This document shows, piece by piece, positions 56,717 to 64,000 of a DNA stretch of 64,000 nt. Numbering within the stretch: the stretch's first letter is position 1; each line of letters begins with the position of its first letter. The stretch comes from an uncultured Flavobacteriales bacterium (lineage in GTDB: Bacteria > Bacteroidota > Bacteroidia > Flavobacteriales_D > Sanyastnellaceae): contig CALKGQ010000014.1 of the NCBI GenBank assembly GCA_938085425.1, positions 1 to 64,000 of the forward strand, in the 5' to 3' direction. Below the pieces are notes generated by a model. The model was not told where the DNA came from and did not search any database. It saw only the letters and a list, made by a program, of their open reading frames with translations. A program made the translations under genes and the position numbers.

Positions 56717-58255
56717 TCAAGCTTGGGGCTGAGGACCGTCGGACACATCCAGCGTGGATTGTCCTTGAAGCCATTCGAAGGCACCCTCCATCAAAGGGGC
56801 CATCAAGGCGTCCTCTTTCAAAAAAGGAACCCTTTCCCGCAAGCTCGCCTGGAGCTGCTCAAGGGCGGGTGCCATGGGCATCGAGGCATCGCGCAAATCA
56901 GAGGCTTGCGCAGCGCACATGGCCTCGACGGCCAAGACGTGCTCCACATTCGAAAGGACCTCCCACATTTGAAGCGCGCCGTTCGCGCCCATGCTCACGT
57001 GGTCTTCCTGTCCATTGCTGCTGTCGGCATTGTCCGCACTGGCAGGTGTGCAAAGCTGTTTGTTGTACGAGACCAAACTGGCGGCGGTGTACTGCGGGAT
57101 CATGTAGCCCGAATTCAAACCTGCATGAGGGGCCAAAAAGGGCGGCAACCCCCGCTCGCCGCTCAACAACTTGAACGTTCGACGCTCTGAGATGCTCCCC
57201 CATTCGTGCACGGCCAAAGTGAGCCGGTCCATGGCCAATGCCAGAGGCTGCCCATGGAAATTCCCACCGCTCACAATTCGGTCTTCATCCGGGAACACCA
57301 AAGGATTGTCCGTCACGGCATTCATCTCCAATTCCAACACCTCCTTCACCCCTGCCACCACATCCCGGGAGGCGCCATGCACCTGGGGCATGCACCGGAA
57401 AGAATAAGGGTCTTGCACATAGGTCCGGGGCTGCGCCATTCGGACACTGCCCTTGAGCCATTGCAACACATTTTCTGCAGTGCGGATGGCCCCCTTTTGG
57501 TTCCTCACCCGGTGGATGGAAGGGTACATTGCGTCCGCCAAACCATTCCAAGCCTCCAAGGACCAAGCGCCAATGCCATCGGCCCAATCGGCCAAACGTT
57601 CAATGCGCGCCATCGCTTCGAGGCCTGTGCCAAGCATCATTTGGGTTCCATTGATCAACGCCAAACCCTCTTTGGGGCCCAACACCAATGGCGTCCACCC
57701 AAGCTCCTTCAACGCCTCTGCGCACGGCAACCTTCGTCCATCGGGCATGTCCACCTCTCCTTCTCCAATCAAGGGCAACACCAAATGGGAAAGCGGGGCC
57801 AAATCCCCCGAAGCGCCCAAAGATCCTTGACGCGGGACCACGGGCAAGACGTTCTCATTCCAATGGTCCAGAAGCCTCTGCACAGTGGACAGGGCCACAC
57901 CACTGTGGCCTTGGCCCAAAGCCTTGACCTTCAGAAGCAACATGGCACGCACCACCTCTCGGGGCAATGGATCTCCCACGCCGCATGCATGGGACAAAAG
58001 CAAATTTCTCTGCAAGCCCGCAAGGTCATTCACGCGTGTCGTGGCCAAATCCCCAAACCCCGTGTTGATGCCATAAAGCGTGTCCCCATGGGAGGCCCTT
58101 TGGGCCAAATACGCGTGGCACTTCTCCACCCTTGCCCTTGTCTCTGGGCCCAACTGCCAGGTCACTTCTTCCGATGACTGCAAGCGCGCAAACTCTTCTG
58201 CGCTCCACCACCCCTCGGGCAGGAGATCTGTCTGCATTTGAGGACTTGATTCCAT
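56717..58255 (-). CDS. hutH: Histidine ammonia-lyase HutH
   Basis: Deaminates histidine to urocanate, the first step of histidine degradation. 512 residues, normal length. The Ala148-Ser149-Gly150 triad that forms the MIO electrophile sits in GSLGASGDLAPLSH. YGINTGFGDLA is near residue 60, and the conserved VQDPYSFRCMPQVHGASRD and NSSNGQEDHVSMG-type segments are present. hutI and ftcD are 14 kb away; hutU is not in the window. A -7 box lies four bases before the ATG. An alternative ATG is 18 bases downstream. Confidence 0.95.
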   Translation of the reverse strand: MESSPQMQTDLLPEGWWSAEEFARLQSSEEVTWQLGPETRARVEKCHAYLAQRASHGDTLYGINTGFGDLATTRVNDLAGLQRNLLLSHACGVGDPLPREVVRAMLLLKVKALGQGHSGVALSTVQRLLDHWNENVLPVVPRQGSLGASGDLAPLSHLVLPLIGEGEVDMPDGRRLPCAEALKELGWTPLVLGPKEGLALINGTQMMLGTGLEAMARIERLADWADGIGAWSLEAWNGLADAMYPSIHRVRNQKGAIRTAENVLQWLKGSVRMAQPRTYVQDPYSFRCMPQVHGASRDVVAGVKEVLELEMNAVTDNPLVFPDEDRIVSGGNFHGQPLALAMDRLTLAVHEWGSISERRTFKLLSGERGLPPFLAPHAGLNSGYMIPQYTAASLVSYNKQLCTPASADNADSSNGQEDHVSMGANGALQMWEVLSNVEHVLAVEAMCAAQASDLRDASMPMAPALEQLQASLRERVPFLKEDALMAPLMEGAFEWLQGQSTLDVSDGPQPQA

Positions 58256-58259
58256 GACG

Positions 58260-58267
58260 CCAAGATA
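58260..58267 (-). promoter_or_regulatory. -7 box (TATCTTGG) four bases before hutH
   Basis: On the minus strand TATCTTGG is followed by four bases and the hutH ATG. It lies 12 bp from the oppositely oriented M16 box. Confidence 0.5.
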
Positions 58268-58279
58268 CCGCGATGCGAC

Positions 58280-58287
58280 TATCTTGC
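58280..58287 (+). promoter_or_regulatory. -7 box (TATCTTGC) for the M16-ftsE unit
   Basis: TATCTTGC ends 17 bases before the ATG at 58305, in the 49-bp divergent spacer shared with hutH. Confidence 0.4.
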
Positions 58288-58304
58288 AGATTCAATTTCC
58301 CCAC

Positions 58305-60308
58305 ATGAGATTCACCCCACAATGGATGGTCCCCGTCCTCGCCTTCCTCACCGTCACAACGGCCTTCGCGCAGACCTCTGATGCCACAGAGCAACCTTCC
58401 TTGACATCCTTCACACTGGCCAATGGCATGCAGTTGCTCGTGGTGGAAACCCAAGACTCCGCCTGGGTGCATTGGGAAATGGTGTTGGACACTCCTCCAT
58501 TCTTGGAGGCCACACGTGCCGGTTTGAAGGAGGTGGCTGTGGCCACAATGTCCAAAGGATCCGAAGGTTTCACCCAAGTGGAGTTGGAACAAGGATTGGC
58601 AGACTTGGATGCCCAACTGGAACTTTCTCCCCATGGATTCAAGGCCGTTGCCCCATCTGTGGCCAGTGGTGATTTGATGAGACTGGTGAGCGATGCCGTG
58701 TTGCGGCCCTCGTTGTCTCAAGAGGGATTGGATGCTGTGAAGAAAGTCATGCACCAGAAACTCGATGAGACGGAAACCTCCACAAGAGCTGCTGTCGCCA
58801 ACTTGGGCGCGCGCACCAGTTTTGGTCCCTTGCACCCCTATGGTGAGATCATGACGCATGAAAGCCTTGAGGCCATCACCAGAAAAGACTTGGTCACCTT
58901 CCATGCCACGTATTTCAGGCCCAATGCGGCCTACCTCTTGGTCGTTGGCGACATCACCCCAGACGTAGCCTATGCCCGGGCCAACGCCCACTTTGGCCAA
59001 TGGACCCGGGGAAGCATCCCCTACACGCGGATCATGCCGTCCAAGTTGTCCACAGGTCGGCAAGTCCGTTTTGTGCCCATGGAAGGTGCGGCGCAAAGCA
59101 GCGTGGTCATGGTCCATCCCGTGGCCTTCCCTCCTGGTCATCCTGATGGGCCAGCTGTGCATGTGATGAACGCAATGTTGAACACAAAGGGACATTCGGT
59201 CTCCGTGATGTCAGACCCTGTCACGGCGCGTTTTGAAATGACGGCAGACCCGGACAAGGAAGAAACAGCCGACGCCATTGCCTCCATGGTCGCCCACCTC
59301 GAATCCTTCAAAAATTCAACCGATTCTGTCGTCTTGCAACAGGTGAAGACAAAACTGACAGAAGAACACATTGCCCGCATGGAGGATGCCAAACACTTTG
59401 CACAACAAGCCTTGGACATTCGACTGCACGACTTGCCAGAAGATCACTTTGCAACCTACGCCGAACGCCTGGCGATGGTGTCGGTCAACGATGTGCAACG
59501 GGTGACCCGCAACATGATTCGAACCAACAACATGAATGTATGCGTCGCTGGTGCACCCGAGATTTTGGAGGGTCTTCGGGTGTTTGATGCGGGCAAAGGC
59601 GTGGACCAATACAATGCCTTTGCCCAACGTCAAACCCCGCGCACCGAGGCCCCGGCCGGCACCACCGTTGCAAGTGTTCTGGACCGCCATTTCGACGCCA
59701 TTGGCGGGGCCAAGGCTTGGTCCAAGATTCGGACACTCCAAACCTTCGGCTCTGTGGAATACAGCGGAGGAATGTCCCTTTCACACTCAGAAACCATTCG
59801 GTACGGCAAGAAAAACAAAGCACTGAAATCGGAAATGGCCATGGCCGGTCAACCTGTCATCACGCAGGTTGTGACGCAAGCCGGGGGCAAGGAGCTTCAA
59901 ATGGGCAAAATCACAGACATGGACAGTGAGTCTGTTGCCATTGCCTTGGAACGCATCTCCCCTACGAGACTCTTGCAGATGGAGAAAAACGGCTATGCAG
60001 GCAAGGTGCTGGGCATGGAAGAAGTGGAAGGCCAACCCTCAGTCCTTTTGGAATTTGCCCGGGACGGTGTGCAAGAGTTGTATTGGTTCAGCGCAAAGGA
60101 TGGCATGCTGCTCCAACGTTCTCGGCCTGCCTTGGACGGAACGGTCGAATTGGAAAAGCTCGACTTCTACATCGCCTTTGGTGAAAACGGTCTCAAGTTC
60201 CCCACCACACGTCGCACCGTCAAGGCCGGACAATCGATGGTTTTCAGAACGGGAAATGTGATGTTTGGTCCTGAACTGTCGGACAGCGACTTCGTCCTGG
60301 AAAAGTGA
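58305..60308 (+). CDS. M16 peptidase homologue lacking the zinc site, with LolA-like C-terminal domain
   Basis: 667 residues with a signal peptide (1 to about 23, ending AFAQ). Residues about 30-440 follow the M16 (insulinase/MPP) fold, with FTLANGMQLLVVET at the start and YLLVVGDITP in the middle. Where HxxEH should be, the sequence is RAGLKEVAVATMSKGSEGF, so the metal ligands are missing. Residues about 465-667 (LDRHFDAIGGAKAWSKIRTL and beta strands) look like the LolA/LppX-type lipid-binding fold often fused to such partners. In Bacteroidota an active M16 subunit usually accompanies it; none is visible in this window. ftsE overlaps the stop. Confidence 0.8.
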   Translation: MRFTPQWMVPVLAFLTVTTAFAQTSDATEQPSLTSFTLANGMQLLVVETQDSAWVHWEMVLDTPPFLEATRAGLKEVAVATMSKGSEGFTQVELEQGLADLDAQLELSPHGFKAVAPSVASGDLMRLVSDAVLRPSLSQEGLDAVKKVMHQKLDETETSTRAAVANLGARTSFGPLHPYGEIMTHESLEAITRKDLVTFHATYFRPNAAYLLVVGDITPDVAYARANAHFGQWTRGSIPYTRIMPSKLSTGRQVRFVPMEGAAQSSVVMVHPVAFPPGHPDGPAVHVMNAMLNTKGHSVSVMSDPVTARFEMTADPDKEETADAIASMVAHLESFKNSTDSVVLQQVKTKLTEEHIARMEDAKHFAQQALDIRLHDLPEDHFATYAERLAMVSVNDVQRVTRNMIRTNNMNVCVAGAPEILEGLRVFDAGKGVDQYNAFAQRQTPRTEAPAGTTVASVLDRHFDAIGGAKAWSKIRTLQTFGSVEYSGGMSLSHSETIRYGKKNKALKSEMAMAGQPVITQVVTQAGGKELQMGKITDMDSESVAIALERISPTRLLQMEKNGYAGKVLGMEEVEGQPSVLLEFARDGVQELYWFSAKDGMLLQRSRPALDGTVELEKLDFYIAFGENGLKFPTTRRTVKAGQSMVFRTGNVMFGPELSDSDFVLEK

Positions 60309-60988
60309 TGGGCGCACGATCTCCTTTGATCCACTTGTCGCATGTCTCTGTGCGCCACCGTGAGCACGTCGTGCTCGAGGATGTCCAGCTCGAAGTTTCT
60401 GAAGGCGAACTCATTTACCTCATTGGACGCACAGGCAGCGGGAAATCAAGCTTGCTTCGCACGCTCTATGGCGACCTGCCCTTGTCCGCTGGTTCCGGAT
60501 CGGTCTGTGGGGTGGACCTGCAAAAAGTAAAACCCAAAAACGTGCATCAACTTCGAAGAAAGTTGGGCATGGTTTTTCAAGACTTTGGTCTCTTGGAAGA
60601 CCGCTCCGTCGATGCCAACTTGGACTTTGCATTGCAGGCGACGGGATGGACCCATCGGAAAAAGAAGGCCCTACGCATCGAGGAAGTGCTCACCGCTGTA
60701 GGTCTTCCCAACAAAGGCTACAAACTGCCGCATGAATTGAGCGGTGGGGAACAACAAAGGGTGGCGGTGGCCCGTGCCTTGCTCAACGATCCCCCACTCC
60801 TCTTGGCCGACGAACCCACAGGCAATTTGGACCCCGAGACCACCGAGGAGATTTTGGAACTGATGCATGCCCTCCCTTCCCAGGGCAAGACCCTCATCAT
60901 GGCCACCCACGATTGGGCGTCCATGGAACGTCGTCCTGGCCGCACATGGACTTGCAAGGAGGGTGCACTCACTGACGTTCATGCCTGA
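60308..60988 (+). CDS. ftsE: Cell-division ABC transporter ATP-binding protein FtsE
   Basis: 226 residues. Walker A GRTGSGKS at 40-47, Q-loop VFQDFGLLEDRSV, signature LSGGEQQRVAVARALL and Walker B LLLADEPTGNLDPET. The FtsE-specific D-E-P-T-G-N-L-D and short length fit FtsE better than LolD, though LolD-like exporters are an alternative. FtsEX activates periplasmic murein hydrolases at division. The partner ftsX is not adjacent. The ATG at 60308 overlaps the preceding TGA (TGATG). Confidence 0.87.
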   Translation: MGARSPLIHLSHVSVRHREHVVLEDVQLEVSEGELIYLIGRTGSGKSSLLRTLYGDLPLSAGSGSVCGVDLQKVKPKNVHQLRRKLGMVFQDFGLLEDRSVDANLDFALQATGWTHRKKKALRIEEVLTAVGLPNKGYKLPHELSGGEQQRVAVARALLNDPPLLLADEPTGNLDPETTEEILELMHALPSQGKTLIMATHDWASMERRPGRTWTCKEGALTDVHA

Positions 60989-61769
60989 GGTCAAAACGAC
61001 CTTGGCGGTGGTGTTGCCCACTTGGAACGATGGGGCTGCTCTGCGTGAGACACTTGTGGCTTTTGACGCACTTTCACCCGATGTCAGGGAACAGCTGGAG
61101 CTCGTGGTGGCAGACGGTGGCTCAGACGATGGCACGCTGCAAATCCTCGGCGAGCACATGGGCTTGGTTCAGGTCGCACATTCACAATCAGACCGAGGGG
61201 TGTACGACGCCATGAACCGTGCTGTCGGATGGTCCTGTGCCCCTTGGGTTTGGATCATGGGCTCGGGTGATTTGCCGGATTCACCAGGCCTCCAACATGC
61301 CCTTGCCACGTTGCGCTCCTCGCCCAAGGACAGGGGGCATGCATGGAAAGTGGAGGCCCTTCCTCCAGTTGAAGCTGGGGTTCCTGCAACGTTCGTCCCA
61401 GAGTGGGGCGCCAAGTTGAGATGGCGCAACACCATGCACCATCAAGGTGTGATCGTGCCGAGGAATTGGCTTCTGGAGCATCCATTCGACATCCAGTACA
61501 AGGTCCTTGGGGACTATGCTTGGATGCTGGACAGGTGGCAAAGCGGACACAACGTCGTCTGTCACCCGAAGGAAACATTGGCACGGGTCGCGGCCACTGG
61601 CCTCTCCCGTCAATTCAACAAGTCATTGTACTTGGAGGAGTGGCGCATGAAACGCACCCGCCTGGCTGGCTACTCCCTATGGGTTCAGCCCTTTTGGCTT
61701 TGGGCCAAGTGGGCGTTCAAGCAAGTGTCCAAGGCGCGCAGAAGCTTGGGCTCATCAACGCCCCAGTGA
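60981..61769 (+). CDS. Glycosyltransferase family 2
   Basis: 262 residues from ATG 60981, which overlaps the ftsE stop by 8 bp; the frame is open upstream but antisense-like. GT-A motifs: LAVVLPTWNDGAALRETL, VADGGSDDGT and QSDRGVYDAMNRAVGWSCAPWVWIMGSGD (the last with the D-rich segment). This resembles GT2 enzymes that act on colanic-acid-type or O-antigen sugars (WcaA/WcaE-like). The C-terminal 85 bases overlap the convergent glycosyltransferase gene. Confidence 0.87.
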   Translation: MPEVKTTLAVVLPTWNDGAALRETLVAFDALSPDVREQLELVVADGGSDDGTLQILGEHMGLVQVAHSQSDRGVYDAMNRAVGWSCAPWVWIMGSGDLPDSPGLQHALATLRSSPKDRGHAWKVEALPPVEAGVPATFVPEWGAKLRWRNTMHHQGVIVPRNWLLEHPFDIQYKVLGDYAWMLDRWQSGHNVVCHPKETLARVAATGLSRQFNKSLYLEEWRMKRTRLAGYSLWVQPFWLWAKWAFKQVSKARRSLGSSTPQ

Positions 61770-62818
61770 AAGGCCTCGCTGGCCGATGCCATGGCCGCCC
61801 GCCACGACCCCCTGTCCTTGACCAACACACGAGACACAGCCGATGCAATGGCCTGTGGCGTAGGCTCGTCGATCACCTCCCCCAAGCCATGAGATTGGAC
61901 GATGGACGCCACTTCCTTTCTCGCGGTGACCACCATGGGCAATCCCGCGTGGATGAAATCGAACAGCTTGTTGGGCAAACTCATCTCATAATTGCCATGT
62001 CCCGCCTTGTCCAAGCTCAGCCCCACATCAGCTGAAGTTGTCAAGGTGCGCAATGACTCAAAGGGGAGCTTGGCAATGCAATGAAGGCGACCCTCAAACT
62101 CCGGGCGGTCTTGTGCATCGCGCGCTTCCTCCCACTCCACCCCTGCCCCCACCAAGACCAATCGCACCCCGGGCATGGAAGGGAGCGCAGCCACAGCCTC
62201 AGCTGCCCCACGATCTCGGTCCATGTAAGCTCCTTGCATCAACACCACCGGCAAGTCCGTGGGCACACCATACCCGCTGAAGGCCTCCCTTCCATGCACC
62301 TGGACGGGGGGAAGCCGCCGGGGCATGTTCCTCACCACCTCCACGGTCAGGCCATAGCGCTTTCGATACGCTCGGGCAATGCTGTCATTGACCGTGATCA
62401 TGGTGGGCAACCGCTTCAGTGCCCACCTTTCGAGGAGCAGCCAAATGGACCGAGGCAAGGGACGTCCTGTCAACCCAGCCGCCTCTGTGAAGTACTCATG
62501 GCTGTCGTAGACCACAGGCAATTTGCCCCAGGCCAAAGCGGGGGCCAAAGTGTCCAAGTCATTGCACCAAATGGCATCAAACTCTTCACCATGGGCACGG
62601 ATCCAACGCCACAAACCAAGTTGCAAAGACGCGTAAAAACGCCATCCCCGGGGCGCGGACAACTTCAGTCTTTCGGCGGCAAAGGGACCATCGTAGGGCA
62701 TGGAGCCAGGCATGTCCCTGCCGACCAGGTGAGGTGTCCAGCCTTGGGCAAGAAGGGTCTCACATGTTTTTTTGACACGTTGATCGTAGGTGAGGTCATT
62801 GGACACCCACACTGCCAT
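61685..62818 (-). CDS. Glycosyltransferase family 1/4 (GT-B fold)
   Basis: 377 residues. N-terminal domain with VSNDLTYDQRVKKTCETLLAQGW and DSHEYF near residue 140. C-terminal donor domain with VVLMQGAYMDRDRGAAEAVAALPSMPGVRLVLVGAG and the family E-x7-E-like segment SLPNKLFDFIHAGLPMVVT. It would use a nucleotide-sugar to extend an envelope glycan. ATG 62818 was chosen because it begins at the family strand MAVWVSND; an open frame extends 74 codons further with no similarity seen. It lies 14 bp downstream of the exonuclease gene. Confidence 0.86.
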   Translation of the reverse strand: MAVWVSNDLTYDQRVKKTCETLLAQGWTPHLVGRDMPGSMPYDGPFAAERLKLSAPRGWRFYASLQLGLWRWIRAHGEEFDAIWCNDLDTLAPALAWGKLPVVYDSHEYFTEAAGLTGRPLPRSIWLLLERWALKRLPTMITVNDSIARAYRKRYGLTVEVVRNMPRRLPPVQVHGREAFSGYGVPTDLPVVLMQGAYMDRDRGAAEAVAALPSMPGVRLVLVGAGVEWEEARDAQDRPEFEGRLHCIAKLPFESLRTLTTSADVGLSLDKAGHGNYEMSLPNKLFDFIHAGLPMVVTARKEVASIVQSHGLGEVIDEPTPQAIASAVSRVLVKDRGSWRAAMASASEAFHWGVDEPKLLRALDTCLNAHLAQSQKG

Positions 62819-62832
62819 CCGCCGCGATGGAC

Positions 62833-63690
62833 TCACGCCTTGCCGTCTTTGACTTTTTGAAGCACACGCTTGGTGTAGCGTGGAAAATCGCCCTGCATCA
62901 TCCACCCAAAGTAGCCTGGGTCCTTGGCGAGTACGTCTTTGACACGCTTGCCGGTATGCTTTCCAAATTGGAACAGGATCTCTCCATCGTCGTCGTACAC
63001 CAAACGCCCCATCAAATCGGCGTTGTTCCGCATTCTGCAAAATGTGGCCAACTCCTCCACTTCCGATGGCACCGGTCCCACCGTCTCACCACGGCTGTTT
63101 TTGACCGTTTGGTCGGCATAGCGCTCCAGTTGTGCCAAGAACACTTCCACCGTGGCCAAAGTGTCTGGCAATGCCTCGTGGGCGCCTTCCAAGTCCTTGC
63201 CGCAATAAAACTCAAAGGCCGCCCGCAACGTCCGCTGTTCCATTTTGTGAAAGATGTTCTGCACATCCACCAAGTGGCGTCCCTCCAATCCAAAGTCGAT
63301 GTCAACACGAAGAAATTCTTCGGCCAGCATCGGCACATCGAAGCGGTTGCTGTTGAATCCCCCCAAGTCACAATCGTGGAGCCATTTGAGCAAGCCAGGG
63401 GCCACACGGGCAAAGGTTGGAGCGTCTTTGACATCCTCGTCGTAGACCCCATGGATCAAGCTGGTTTCCAAAGGAATTGGCATCTCCGGATTCACCAAGA
63501 TGCGGTGGTCCTTGCCAGGCAATTCCGGCTTTTTCACCACTGAACCGTCCGGCATCAGTTTCACCATGGCCATTTCCACAATCCGGTCCACACCCACCTT
63601 GGTGCCTGTGGTTTCCAAATCAAAGAAGACGAGTGGCCTTTTCAGGTGAAGGCCCAAAACCTTGTCGGTCAAGTTGTCGATGTTCATCAT
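62833..63690 (-). CDS. DnaQ/PolC-type 3'-5' exonuclease (DEDDh)
   Basis: 285 residues. D24 and E26 in VFFDLETTGTKVGVDRIVE start the active site. Further on are GGFNSNRFDVPML (second Asp region) and HEALPDTLAT with the His and final Asp. The C-terminal 90 residues (DDDGEILFQFGKHTGKRVKDV ... PGYFGWMMQGDFP) are an extension typical of Bacteroidota exonucleases of this type. It may proofread or process DNA ends. The start ATGATGA overlaps the previous gene's stop by 4 bp. Confidence 0.88.
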   Translation of the reverse strand: MMNIDNLTDKVLGLHLKRPLVFFDLETTGTKVGVDRIVEMAMVKLMPDGSVVKKPELPGKDHRILVNPEMPIPLETSLIHGVYDEDVKDAPTFARVAPGLLKWLHDCDLGGFNSNRFDVPMLAEEFLRVDIDFGLEGRHLVDVQNIFHKMEQRTLRAAFEFYCGKDLEGAHEALPDTLATVEVFLAQLERYADQTVKNSRGETVGPVPSEVEELATFCRMRNNADLMGRLVYDDDGEILFQFGKHTGKRVKDVLAKDPGYFGWMMQGDFPRYTKRVLQKVKDGKA

Positions 63691-64000
63691 TTCATTCGCA
63701 TGTCCACGCGAACGTACTGAAAGCTGGCGGGATGAGCATCGCCTCCGACGAAATCTTTGGGCGTCGCCCCGTCAGGTTGCACCCTGCGCACGACCTCCAA
63801 TGTGTAGTCCTTGTTCCGCTCGAGACCTTCCTTCTTCAATGCCCGCTCCAGTCGAAGCAACACATTGATGGCACGTGAAGACGCGAGCCCCATGTTGCCA
63901 TCGGCTCGTGTCGATGGGCCATCGGAGGCACTCCCTTCGATGCGCAGCACGGGGTGTCCCGCACCGGCTGCAGTCAACGCTTGGGCAACCACTGGTGACA
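63687..64000 (-). CDS. OmpA-like domain protein, C-terminal part (partial)
   Basis: Cut by the window end; the frame runs open to base 64000. The visible 100 or so residues contain RIEGSASDGPSTRADGNMGLASSRAINVLLRLERAL, which resembles the OmpA/MotB peptidoglycan-binding core (strand, helix with SxxRA, helix), followed by a Bacteroidota-specific Arg/Val-rich end. The N-terminal part and any signal are outside the window. The stop overlaps the exonuclease ATG. Confidence 0.65.
   Translation of the reverse strand, partial: SPVVAQALTAAGAGHPVLRIEGSASDGPSTRADGNMGLASSRAINVLLRLERALKKEGLERNKDYTLEVVRRVQPDGATPKDFVGGDAHPASFQYVRVDMRMK

Noticed and set aside
57206-58177. 323-codon plus-strand frame opposite hutH
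   Set aside because: His/Gln/Pro-rich shadow; hutH is certain.
62819-63040. N-terminal extension of the GT-B glycosyltransferase
   Set aside because: The open frame continues 74 codons into the exonuclease gene on the same strand, but the extension has no similarity and would overlap most of that gene's C-terminus.

Overview
The window reads as a chromosomal core segment of a GC-rich member of the Bacteroidota, most likely a marine Flavobacteriales-type organism. The lineage call rests on several signs. There are two type IX secretion (T9SS) sorting-domain proteins and a degenerate third. There is an S46 dipeptidyl-peptidase and a PhoH/PIN protein. Shine-Dalgarno sequences are largely absent, and promoter -7 boxes of the TAnnTTTG type recur. 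There is no phage, insertion sequence, CRISPR array, tRNA or rRNA. Genes cover almost everything: no gene-free stretch exceeds 300 bases, and the longest spacers are 37468-37669 (a terminator and a small hairpin) and 20139-20324 (the SRP RNA).

Layout. 1-6.6 kb: end of rpsP, rimM, a PIN-PhoH ATPase, then on the minus strand recF, a DciA-like DUF721 gene and a five-haem cytochrome carrying a T9SS tail. 5.9-11.4 kb: a TPR membrane protein with ribH, two M1 metallopeptidases and bioY. 11.5-17.3 kb (minus): an ECF sigma factor, an overlapping membrane protein that looks like its anti-sigma factor but carries PKD and CHU_C-like domains, and a 1279-residue T9SS type B adhesin. 17.5-22.5 kb: mnmA, a polyprenol-type glycosyltransferase, DUF4199, SRP RNA (ffs), a biotin carboxylase and an exonuclease. 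22.5-28.9 kb: a cytochrome c maturation operon ccmB-ccmC-ccmE-ccmF running into a DUF2520 gene and kdsC. 29-37.5 kb: yidC, a DUF6438 lipoprotein, an S46 peptidase, ppc, trmD and rplS. 37.7-45.4 kb: a lamin-tail/FISUMP secreted protein, ftcD, hutI, aroC and a dicarboxylate/amino-acid symporter. 45.4-52.3 kb: a PorE-like OmpA protein, a 1019-residue TPR protein and a plugless outer-membrane barrel. 52.4-58.3 kb: gyrB, an HMA-MauE fusion, an SDR, a membrane methyltransferase and hutH. 58.3-64 kb: a zinc-less M16 homologue, ftsE, two glycosyltransferases, a DnaQ-type exonuclease and the end of an OmpA-like protein.

How the genes work together. Housekeeping genes (translation: rpsP, rimM, trmD, rplS, mnmA; replication and repair: recF, gyrB, exonucleases; membrane insertion: yidC, ffs) are interleaved with envelope genes typical of a protein-degrading, surface-active bacterium: secreted peptidases, histidine degradation (hutH, hutI, ftcD), T9SS cargo and a PorE-like anchor. 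The cytochrome maturation operon would supply haem attachment for proteins such as the secreted cytochrome.

The most interesting points are these. (1) A -7 promoter box lies exactly 4-5 nt before many start codons. The SRP RNA gene calibrates that spacing to +1, so much of the transcription here may be leaderless. (2) The sigma/anti-sigma pair's membrane protein carries a vestigial T9SS type B domain and sits beside a real T9SS adhesin. (3) CcmC is fused to an Ig/IPT-like periplasmic domain in front and a CcmD-like tail behind. No computation or database search was run; all family calls are from reading the translated sequence.
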